Source: a virus
Strand: one strand, 5' to 3'
IMG/VR virus record: IMGVR_UViG_3300012988_000001
Coordinates: 124,001-188,000 of that record
DNA length: 64,000 nt
In this document: positions 47,501 through 53,149 of the stretch, one piece after another
Layout of the letters: the number at the start of each line of letters is the position of its first letter
How positions within the stretch are numbered: position 1 is the first letter of the stretch
Made by a program: the position numbers and the translations under genes
Notes under the pieces: generated by a model
The model's database searches: none
What the model was told of the DNA's origin: nothing
What the model saw: the letters and a program-made list of their open reading frames with translations, nothing else

Positions 47501-48611
47501 AACTTGGATAAATTTGACTATCACTTAATTTGTTACCATTGCGGTCATACAATTGGAATAGAGGGAAGGTATTAACACTATCTTTATTCTGTGCACGTGT
47601 CCACATAGTCCCTGTCCAGTACATTGAAGTATTGCCATAGGTATTACCTGATTTTACCAATACTACGTCACCAACTTGTGGCTCACCACTTGGACGGGTT
47701 GGGGTTTCTTCATCTTCATCTAATGCTAGACCGTATACGCGTGAACCATCATCCATAGACTTAATATAAACCTTATAGATACGGTTGTTTTCGCCGGGGT
47801 TACCAATACTTGTGAATAACACACGATCACCAGCTTTTAATACGAATCCATCAACACGGATATTATTGGATTGATTTTTGTTAACGATATCTTCTGGTTT
47901 CACTGAATCAGAGAGATAGTCAACTACACCACGGAACTTCGTACCGTAGTTTAATAGTTCAATATTTTTATTGTACTCAATAATTGGAGCCTGTGCACGA
48001 GCAAAACGCGTGTCTTGGGCCAATTCGTCAGTTAGTACTGTACCATCAGGTAGAGTTTGGCCTACAGTGTACCAGAAGTTTTGTAATGACCATTTGTTGC
48101 CATTTAAAGCACCACGTTCCATTACAACATAATCAGGAGCAACACCATATTCGTTATTAGTGTCCCATAGATATGTACTATAGTTAATTAGTTTGTTAGG
48201 GTTAATTGGTGGAGTCCAAGAATAAAATTTACCATTGAATAGGCGGTCTTGGTTTTCCGCTAGGCAGCCGTAATGCTCTAGATAACCAACTAGATCTTCA
48301 TAAAATTGTAGGCTGCGAATGCTTAGGTCTTCATTTTTTGATACGTAAGCAGGACTAAGCTGATATGCTTGTCTTTGTTCTGTTAATTCTTTGATAAAAA
48401 TCTTACCGGAGGCAGCAGGGGAGCTACTATCACCGATATATCCATCGACAATCTCTTGTTCAGCAGGGTTGAACCACTGTTGAATAATATCATCACAAAA
48501 AGTTTGGATCTGCTCTAAGCCTTGCATCCATTCTGGTAGTCTTTTTATGAATAATTTTTTATTAACAGCTTCAGCTACTTCTGAGGGCTGGAATTTAAAT
48601 TCGTTAGCCAT
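38592..48611 (-). CDS. Giant baseplate/tail structural protein (gp7-region, 3339 aa)
   Basis: 3339 residues, about three times T4 gp7 (1032). The N-terminus (FKFQPSEVAEAVNKKLFIKRLPEWMQ, then FYEDLVGYLEHYG, DRLFNGKFYSWTPPI) matches the start of very large virion proteins encoded after gp6 in marine T4-related phages. It follows gp6 directly, the position of gp7 in T4. Repeated YYWTGT/W-R-like and beta-rich segments occur throughout, and no enzyme motif was seen. It most likely forms the outer wedge arms of a large baseplate. It has a perfect late octamer 36 nt upstream and its own terminator. Confidence 0.75.
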   Translation of the reverse strand: MANEFKFQPSEVAEAVNKKLFIKRLPEWMQGLEQIQTFCDDIIQQWFNPAEQEIVDGYIGDSSSPAASGKIFIKELTEQRQAYQLSPAYVSKNEDLSIRSLQFYEDLVGYLEHYGCLAENQDRLFNGKFYSWTPPINPNKLINYSTYLWDTNNEYGVAPDYVVMERGALNGNKWSLQNFWYTVGQTLPDGTVLTDELAQDTRFARAQAPIIEYNKNIELLNYGTKFRGVVDYLSDSVKPEDIVNKNQSNNIRVDGFVLKAGDRVLFTSIGNPGENNRIYKVYIKSMDDGSRVYGLALDEDEETPTRPSGEPQVGDVVLVKSGNTYGNTSMYWTGTMWTRAQNKDSVNTFPLFQLYDRNGNKLSDSQIYPSSTFSGSSLFGLKINFDYNFSSIYGANVELSSYNYYVFENFLQSVRYEFDKLGVITEIPGLYYYNVIGEENGEFTQNLKTDWVRSQDVSKQYVFQVPEMTKTSMYRVFDTVNDMENFEYPLENMYAYVRDIDSTYKYYKAPNSTFLDWHRTNDNAVAYDVYNHNFELAQKIDTNNPNDILEVIINGEETDKFTKTIDSNGYLNEIVIDSSINLDEDSVLTIRTYSKDIVPDFNLGAYEIPTNLKNNPYNESIKYIHQGDYSLHFRDVVGKNITTGSVNDFNNYEERLEAGLVDNSVGTFIIQNEASMLPLMLNTANENIDLFEAFMFLQNEYFRFLNKFNTQMINLYEDDKSGFLSNSASNIVDAVFDIINVGKNNTFPFYLDSVGSTVGTSRTFIPPTPQFMGILKAFSPQKATYMYAGKELGCYNVSHTGVISKSYKVINGIDKMDDVIYELENRIFNSIDNAFKVVDYQPPMDASDLFPTPFFQDTDYSATEYNTLLLRGYINFIATNGINNSTNNYDQSNWLTWNYTGTTYVVDGIPTTIPARGSWRGIYTDMFGTYRPSTHPWEMFGFAQRPDWWNQEYEPTIVRLSETESITVYTAEVVDENGDLVPSGLWDVGTFKGDASLGKILFGSRAGQYDKYKRFGKQPFTLTPNGTASNGDTLYTYELIAPEVLGLVSGALNHRAEPWAYGDMGDMEFTYMNTAMFAYDQAMLLYRAKPAQFANYFYDTRGSTLKKVYTDDVQFLYGESNIRLNFNSNTLVNGEQNNRVLGYQMAITDHLLYQNMDVTKKYGDVLRSSYINIGHKLGAFTKKDQLSFYSESFGLISSESQNIGLVKSSAIRTETLSAVKITWNGSAYQLDGYDLVGATFKTLVPNKNGKKTTYTDGNRVVVTYSDYTTKVQEYAYGTVFNSYQDVYTFLCSYGKFLEAQGWIFEDQNTDGVIQDWTQIGKDFVSWSLTSPVRGEYISVSPSTASAKFGSEFGSVQSVTQFNGGVWSLLDDENTGIRPYEIQTTRLGNVFTVRLADDVDKRMALIRVSLVAYEHAVVFDDVTIFGDSIYIPVYGSVQELIRMYGYVTGSWNGRLEAPGFIVLEAGTLPDFETLVTDFQHYYDVEEPVSDVSLRDLGRHLIGYQSRDYLTRMITSEPARVNFYKGFIKDKGSNQVLERVLRVSKSYNTDEYKALQEWAFKVGTYGNIYGKKSLQFQLINNEFKQQPQLITFDKNATSNGNGNNIVYFGEQGEDSRWITRPKGNFAFPMRSGRSDNINLPDIGPVTLDEIDYSTKDFTTAYTDRLSYMAKSGEVPNSVWMLQDMSDTWNIFELINTNIKLTAITAIPSEDNMPTQFCKLTLSAAHGMVDGDYFYFVDQTNYMPDLLKAEMQYYNSGSAANELIVPVNIAIDMTFSAPQPVLYRYESRFATSADKDSYINKKYSFAAPESTLFEKATTYNSLTNVTELYINLYDPINGILPGPAMTNVTYTGAHDPALYNSNGEEEMAWASDKVGTVWWDTREAYFVDYTRPIYDSNGNVDNEATLEYKRVNWGKILPHGDINIYEWVESPVEPYDWDRYCDEQAKLNKTENEYVPSGTALEENYSEFIIYDTHTQSYVRKYYFWVKNGIYVPQVKNRDKSCQEISRIIRDPLALNTPWYAPISETSFIMSDMQYEVTDDKSILTISYKEDQDDVVKHEQYQLCKEGDSYNFNPEIWNSLWNSLMGQETLLNGQVQELHYPQTELGLGSSKVWFKDIIEARRTFVDSANDIYRHINMTTNTVVMNDVFNVKTLQTNPNEVGFKVLTYNNQLVIATNEQKFLENDAVLVSTNGTLPSPLNSTSVYFVHYDDDGYIHLMNNPSSSGTAITITLENKGEGQHSMIKQSDYIATLGTSLDMTQYWSLADWYDVGYDEYTEYTSEISLDIADTKNYQVGDIIRIVDADGVWTLYRKDYSRNVSLWTAIGRQNSTLQLNNQLYNNYTQYNEDGELTNVEINVRKALALLKNSFDMHQSDVVFDMVKYVHTEQQVVDWVFKTSYIFIVGLDQSLKQNYSNSEDLIGQIVSYFEEVKPYRTKIRSQIEQKTSDSDEINGLLNDLDPTGYIFVNGKWVKTQSDIWDYEYAQFNTVTNKWEIHGSLPSDFELPNRRFQEIDVIMHYDNVQCVPDEDMPAAAILDDVNKQFQSNEQDFLTKGSHYKLQRYEYTFPVANESQINNAIGSILTQKYPDFNMSTSVAAGIQAMYETLEQDVPATEQFTKDVISATNEVLSSDDSIDIMQKYRMFNTLSNRLRLYTSYDIDAIEDQVDCPFKGISIDDNPNTRLPFGFAPSNGENFGYVMHTRELFDKFVSMAKAQNPTYSDNDIYFYLAHEYGLYCWMIETTEDDGIGGVTINTDHYNDTLLVLTAMRNSYYKDNSDHYAFAEAILDNRDFDAFCMVMVPRKLVSIRNDAGDYFTVPFNQSLEDFMQDQFITQGDNVFVGEPNLDDLPMDKNNPLYSDYQQIMTSFNSNVYYDDMNSFDNLALESQTKRIELSAIDTVNTTQDSVFIDISELNPNKQNMSQLRFTVDGYSYDAANMPQLKDQGNFQVEGFITLNPYNKAEAVVSIPRYAEAIALMDRTNMYHDEIKYVNHVYDVINVNGVVRLGSNHGLKVGDNVMVFTPEGKDYDAVAADGTFHTILTENNIRTGNRPTMFKVTAVSGRNVTIGGLVFSQTYSTNGSEWSAVSDHTSITVLRVTSFNDAEFNAGSYVKYAANRSYAVDAMDYDVFYDVMLDGGEYTDGFSDDDYDVWYISNEIIDGVDHGYYQPIYGEGVLGELVRTKMTDSLQIFVYEFNTSTIQPVLVPATDTTDAYWTYALPLVDDVYVTSPSRVTVITNDSVENITVVSQPTNVGSVSVDGNVVSGANSTEGDVISLNGEQMLLRKNGNALRAINGTVENYYPDGYLGTGLNLGKEDKMVDYANNYPVIPLSTYSSSLQIPGTILPTLIKG

Positions 48612-48646
48612 TTATTTCTCCGTAAAATTCATTTCAGTATTTGTTT

Positions 48647-48654
48647 TATTTATA
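48647..48654 (-). promoter_or_regulatory. Late-type promoter octamer TATAAATA, giant baseplate gene
   Basis: Minus strand, exact match to the T4 late octamer, 36 nt upstream of the start at 48611. Confidence 0.82.
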
Positions 48655-48683
48655 GAAAAAGAAAGGCACTCATTGAGTGCCTT
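48654..48683 (-). terminator. Intrinsic terminator after gp6
   Basis: Minus strand: AAGGCACTC, 3-nt loop, GAGTGCCTT, then TTCTTTTTC. Confidence 0.82.
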
Positions 48684-48687
48684 AAAA

Positions 48688-51600
48688 TTAATTACCAACG
48701 TTGATGTTACTCTTAGCTAGTGAGCTAATTATGGAAACATTATCAACTGTTGCAGTGCTTACGAAGAGTTGGTCCGGTTCACAAGGAATCTCGAACAATT
48801 CACCGAATTTACTGTTAGGGTTGTTAGGAACCAATACTACTGTACTGATTTCAGTACTCAATTGCAAGTGAATATATGCACATAACTCAGTAAAGAAGAA
48901 TGTTTCACCAAAGTTCCAGTTATCAACTTGGAAGAATGTGTTTGTAATCTCAATTACACGTTGACGTATCTCATCATCACTCAATGTACTATTTGGAATT
49001 TTAACAACTTTGATATCTGCTTGATAAGATGGTGATGCACTGTTACCAAATAGAGGAACATAGTTTGCACTGTGCCAAATAATACTATCACTAATTACAA
49101 TCTTCTGTTCAACGTCCTTAAACATGTCTTGTAGTTCAACACTGGTTGGTGGTTTAGGGAAAATACCTTGTGCACCATTCTTAATCCACAAATCAATGTT
49201 AGTTTTATAAGAATTTGTTAGTACATACATGTCGATTAGGTTAGTTTTACTTGGGTCAATACGATTATCATCAGGTGCATAATGTTTCCAATGATACATA
49301 ATACCAGTTCTAGCATTATACACAAATGAATATTCAGAACTTACATCTTTGTATCCATAGTATTCTAATTTCTTGTTTTCTGCTAGAGATGAATTACCAC
49401 TATTGATAATAGCACGATAAAACGCTAATTCTGGTGTCATTGTAACTGTATCATCAGGTAATGTCATGTTTGCCATTAGTGTATTCAAACGATCATTATT
49501 ATTACCTACAGTTTGTTCAATAAAATATGATTTTCCATCATATACAAACCCAATTGTAAATCCAGTCCCTTTTCCGAACAAATCACTCATAGATGTACTA
49601 CGTAATTGAACGTTGCGTAAAAATTCTTGACGTTTATATACATTAGTCTCAGCCTGTGCATCGGATTCAGTATATGTCCATGAACTATCTAGTACTGTGA
49701 AATCTGAACTTGGTAAATCAAGAATATCGATTGTAAAATCACTATTCTCGCGGAATACTAATATCCCACCATATTTCAATGCATCTTCACCTGTATATTT
49801 CGGTACTAATGATGCAAATTGATTAGGTTCCAATGGAATACCATTACTATCAACATCCTTGCTCGTGATTATAACACGTGAACCATCCAAATAGCCGTTT
49901 TCCTGCTGAATTGTGTCAAGAATTTGGAAATCAACATTTTCACCCATTCCCAAGTTACTAGTAGGGCTAGCATTACATGCTAAAATGTCAATTTTATCAG
50001 CTTGAACCGTACCGGTACTAATATCAGATATCTTTTTAGTACTAACAAAGTAGAATTTAACTTTATCACCACCGACAAAGATATAATTAACACCATACCC
50101 ATCAAATTCCCATGCTTCTGCTGTATATTGTACACGAACTAAAATAGGATAGACAGTGCCATTATAAGTAATTGTTTCATCAGCGGTGCTTACTTGAATA
50201 GGAACCCAAGTTAAGCTGTTGGTGTCGTATATAATAACAAAATCAGTCTTTTTATTCATCATGACGGAAATATTTTGTATTTCAACTGAATTAAACTGAA
50301 CACGATACGGTTTAATATACGAATAAATTGTCATTCCATTTTCTATCGGTTGTGAAAGAACATAAAAACCATCATCTGCTTTTCCAATAATACTAGCCCA
50401 ATATCCGTTAGTGGTATTCGTCTTAAAGTTAATAAGAGTACCTACTTCGAAGCCTTCTTGAACTTCTCCAGACACTTTAATTTGACCATATGTATTTTTT
50501 GAGTACTGTGAATTATAAACAGGGTTCCAAATTTGGTTATTTGTTGGATATACACTGTTTGCATCCCATTCTTGGTAAGTTTGTATTACCGAAGTCTGTC
50601 CAATTAGTGGTTGAATATTATCAACGATAATTGTTTCATTTGATTTCACGGTTGGAAGTAAAACACTATTGCGTGAGGTTGATTTCTCTTTATACATCGC
50701 ACCATCATCTGCAAAAACATCAGTATTTTGATATTTTCCAGTTGGATCAGTGATATCGATAAATCTTGATTGTCCAGAATATAAACGGTTCAATGCTTTA
50801 GCTTTTAGTACTGTATTACCCAACATTAGAGGTGCAATATTATAATCTTCACCGTTTACAAAACGGTTTTGTGTATAATACATCTGTGGAGCACGGTCTT
50901 TAATCTGATCAATAGTTTCAGCACTTTGTGCAAGGCCAGTTTCATATTGAAGTGAGAATTTAATATCTAAAGTACTATTCTCAAATTCAGTTTGTGATTT
51001 AGTACGGTAAACATATTTGATACTTTTATTTTGGATATCTGACGTTTTAATTGTATATGTTTCACCATTACTAACGCGATACCAAGTACGGAATGTTCCA
51101 CGTGGAACTACACCACTTCGCTGATCAGGATATTTGATACTAATCTGATCATTATCACGAGTAATTACTGAAAAGATTGTTTTCTTCTGTCGGTCAACTG
51201 AGTTATATGCAATACTTTCCATTGATGGAACTTTAGTCCATTTAGTACGGACAATACCATCTTCATTAATTTCTTGTACCCAAACATCAGTTTCATTAAT
51301 GTTGTTTGTGTTAACTGCCTGAATTCGGTTTTCTATACGAACATCATATTGATAATCAGTATAAGAAAGTGTCCCTTGTTTGAAATAAACAAAGAAACCA
51401 GTATTAGGTGAAGCAAAACCATTACCATCATTACGATAAATGATGTACTTCTGATCTTGTGGTTCAGGATGGCGTTCATCAGCACCAATACTGTTGATAT
51501 CCGGGTTAACAACTTCAAATGTGGTACTCGTGCCATTAATGTTTGCAGTAAATGGAATACTTGGAGCACTCATTGGAATAGTATTCATTCGATAAAGCTG

Positions 51601-52152
51601 GTTAGATACACCATTTATTGAGTTTTTCTTAACTGGATTACCAAATTGGTTAGAACTGATAAAGGAACTGTTCATTACTAGAATAAAGTTTTCATACCAG
51701 TTATTATCTGCTGGATCATTCCAACGGATAGTTTTATTTTTTAGAGATTCGTTAAAGCTGTTACGAATATCTTGGTTCGTTTTGATTTCTGTTAATTTTG
51801 CAAGACCACGACCCGGATATGCACGTTTTGGTGCATACGAAATCATCTTGGCAAGTTTTAGTACTGAAGCACGGCGTTCAGCAGTGTCGAGGAAGTTTTC
51901 TCGACTGTTTAAATCCATACGGAAAGCTAAGTTCTGTCCTAGCATACTAATAGTATCTAAGATGAAGATAAATTCTGAGTTTTCAATCCAGTCATTAAAT
52001 GAATCTGGATAAGTTAAACTTAAGTAATGAATCATACTTTCACGGATTGTGTCAAAATCGTATGCAGTTAAGTTAATCTTAAAGAAACTTTCATATACTT
52101 GTTTCCAGTTCTCAGCAGCGTAGAGATTGGATTGTCGTTTTTGTTGTGTCAT
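48688..52152 (-). CDS. 6: Baseplate wedge protein gp6-like
   Basis: 1154 residues, larger than T4 gp6 (660). The N-terminal region is diagnostic: FIFILDTISMLGQNLAFRMDLNSREN and FLDTAERRASVLKLAKMISYAPKR are conserved across gp6/J-type wedge proteins. The C-terminus (DDEIRQRVIEITNTFFQVDNWNFGETFFFTELCAYIH) matches the gp6 tail region that contacts gp25 and gp53. The extra length lies in the middle. gp6 dimers form the continuous inner ring of the baseplate. It has its own late octamer and a terminator, and lies directly after gp25. Confidence 0.88.
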   Translation of the reverse strand: MTQQKRQSNLYAAENWKQVYESFFKINLTAYDFDTIRESMIHYLSLTYPDSFNDWIENSEFIFILDTISMLGQNLAFRMDLNSRENFLDTAERRASVLKLAKMISYAPKRAYPGRGLAKLTEIKTNQDIRNSFNESLKNKTIRWNDPADNNWYENFILVMNSSFISSNQFGNPVKKNSINGVSNQLYRMNTIPMSAPSIPFTANINGTSTTFEVVNPDINSIGADERHPEPQDQKYIIYRNDGNGFASPNTGFFVYFKQGTLSYTDYQYDVRIENRIQAVNTNNINETDVWVQEINEDGIVRTKWTKVPSMESIAYNSVDRQKKTIFSVITRDNDQISIKYPDQRSGVVPRGTFRTWYRVSNGETYTIKTSDIQNKSIKYVYRTKSQTEFENSTLDIKFSLQYETGLAQSAETIDQIKDRAPQMYYTQNRFVNGEDYNIAPLMLGNTVLKAKALNRLYSGQSRFIDITDPTGKYQNTDVFADDGAMYKEKSTSRNSVLLPTVKSNETIIVDNIQPLIGQTSVIQTYQEWDANSVYPTNNQIWNPVYNSQYSKNTYGQIKVSGEVQEGFEVGTLINFKTNTTNGYWASIIGKADDGFYVLSQPIENGMTIYSYIKPYRVQFNSVEIQNISVMMNKKTDFVIIYDTNSLTWVPIQVSTADETITYNGTVYPILVRVQYTAEAWEFDGYGVNYIFVGGDKVKFYFVSTKKISDISTGTVQADKIDILACNASPTSNLGMGENVDFQILDTIQQENGYLDGSRVIITSKDVDSNGIPLEPNQFASLVPKYTGEDALKYGGILVFRENSDFTIDILDLPSSDFTVLDSSWTYTESDAQAETNVYKRQEFLRNVQLRSTSMSDLFGKGTGFTIGFVYDGKSYFIEQTVGNNNDRLNTLMANMTLPDDTVTMTPELAFYRAIINSGNSSLAENKKLEYYGYKDVSSEYSFVYNARTGIMYHWKHYAPDDNRIDPSKTNLIDMYVLTNSYKTNIDLWIKNGAQGIFPKPPTSVELQDMFKDVEQKIVISDSIIWHSANYVPLFGNSASPSYQADIKVVKIPNSTLSDDEIRQRVIEITNTFFQVDNWNFGETFFFTELCAYIHLQLSTEISTVVLVPNNPNSKFGELFEIPCEPDQLFVSTATVDNVSIISSLAKSNINVGN

Positions 52153-52179
52153 TTTATACCTCGTATATTAGTATAGAAA

Positions 52180-52187
52180 TATTTATC
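52180..52187 (-). promoter_or_regulatory. Late-type promoter octamer GATAAATA, gp6
   Basis: Minus strand, 28 nt upstream of the gp6 start, directly following the gp25 terminator. Confidence 0.7.
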
Positions 52188-52215
52188 AAAAAGAAAGGCT
52201 CCCCGAAGGAAGCCT
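52188..52215 (-). terminator. Intrinsic terminator after gp25
   Basis: Minus strand: AGGCTTCC, TTCG, GGGAGCCT (one mismatch), then TTTCTTTTT. Confidence 0.8.
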
Positions 52216-52219
52216 ATTA

Positions 52220-52612
52220 TTAAAAGTTTGATGCTATTGCTACCATCTTTTCATTTGTTCGTCTATCAAATACAATTCTTAGTTCTTCTACCGTTTCAAG
52301 TTGTACATAGTACAAGCTGATATTGATAATATAACCATATTCTGTATTTTGAACTTGTAAGTACTGAAGTTCCACACGCGGATCTTGTGACACAATACGT
52401 CTAGCGTCATCATCCAGTGCTTGTTTCACTGACGGTTGATCTAATTCGAAAACTAAATCCCAACCAATAAAACCATATTCAGCATCAAATGCTCGTTCAC
52501 CCTTTCTTGTATTAAAATGATTTAGTAAGTCTTGTTTTACCAATTCTTCATCATATAATACACGCGTTAGGCCAACAACTGGGGAAGAGAATCCCTTAAA
52601 CGTAACTGCCAT
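52220..52612 (-). CDS. 25: Baseplate wedge protein gp25-like
   Basis: 130 residues of the gp25/GPW family: KQDLLNHFNTRKGERAFDAEYGFIGWDLVFE, then QDPRVELQYLQV. The conserved R-x-G-E-R and the E-x-G motifs that plug into the gp6 core bundle are present. T4 gp25 is 132 residues. gp25 is the most conserved wedge component and is where sheath polymerisation begins. It is 9 nt downstream of the small lysozyme gene and ends at its own terminator. Confidence 0.92.
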   Translation of the reverse strand: MAVTFKGFSSPVVGLTRVLYDEELVKQDLLNHFNTRKGERAFDAEYGFIGWDLVFELDQPSVKQALDDDARRIVSQDPRVELQYLQVQNTEYGYIINISLYYVQLETVEELRIVFDRRTNEKMVAIASNF

Positions 52613-52621
52613 TAATTATCC

Positions 52622-53110
52622 TTACTGTAATGCCTCAACGATACGTGCCATTTTTTCTGCACGTGAGGTAGTTTGTCTGTACCATTTTGAATCACGCATT
52701 TCTTTACCAGCAGTTTTGTAATCTTTTCTTCCCATTGCTTCTAGAGCCTTACGGAAGTTAAGTACTGAAGATTTACCCATCTGGAAAACCATCTGCCATA
52801 AAACTTGCTGTAGTGATTCAGGGCCACTCATGCCGTATTGTTCATAAATTGATTTTGCATCATTATATGCATTACGAGCATCTTTTACTAACAAAGCGTC
52901 TGCTTCAGCTTCGGTTAAACCAGCACTGAAATTTTCACCTGAACGTACTAAATGACCATATCCAATTGTTGGAAGCCCTAGACTATCTTTATAGACCCAG
53001 AACTTACCATTTTTGAAATATCCTTTGGAGGCTTGAAACTCCTTTGTACCTTCATGAATTTTTACATCCTTGAAAAAAGTAGCATCAGTAGCGGTTAAAG
53101 TCCAACTCAT
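52622..53110 (-). CDS. T4-type lysozyme, stand-alone, paralogous to the gp5 C-terminal domain
   Basis: 162 residues, one glycoside hydrolase 24 (T4 lysozyme) domain. The catalytic triad equivalents of T4 E11, D20 and T26 are E20 (KIHEG), D42 (VYKDS) and T48 (TIGYGHL). A 13-residue insertion lies between E and D (KGYFKNGKFWV), also present in the gp5 domain next door. The end has SKWYRQTTSRAEKM, matching T4 SRWYNQTPNRAKR. No signal peptide is present. Between gp5 and gp25 with a late promoter, it may be a virion or hub lysozyme or the endolysin. Confidence 0.88.
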   Translation of the reverse strand: MSWTLTATDATFFKDVKIHEGTKEFQASKGYFKNGKFWVYKDSLGLPTIGYGHLVRSGENFSAGLTEAEADALLVKDARNAYNDAKSIYEQYGMSGPESLQQVLWQMVFQMGKSSVLNFRKALEAMGRKDYKTAGKEMRDSKWYRQTTSRAEKMARIVEALQ

Positions 53111-53144
53111 ATTTTATTCTCCTTTATTTAGTCGCCTAAAATAT
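53109..53144 (-). promoter_or_regulatory. AT-rich inverted repeat linking the lysozyme late promoter and start codon
   Basis: TAAAATAT (53137-53144, + strand) and ATATTTTA (53109-53116) are complementary. One arm is in the late octamer region and the other covers the start codon, so only read-through transcripts could form the fold. The composition is all A/T, so chance is a real possibility. Confidence 0.3.
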
Positions 53145-53149
53145 TTATT
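53142..53149 (-). promoter_or_regulatory. Late-type promoter octamer AATAAATA, lysozyme-gp25
   Basis: Minus strand, 32 nt upstream of the lysozyme ATG. It overlaps the last codons of the gp5-like gene (stop at 53145). Confidence 0.7.
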
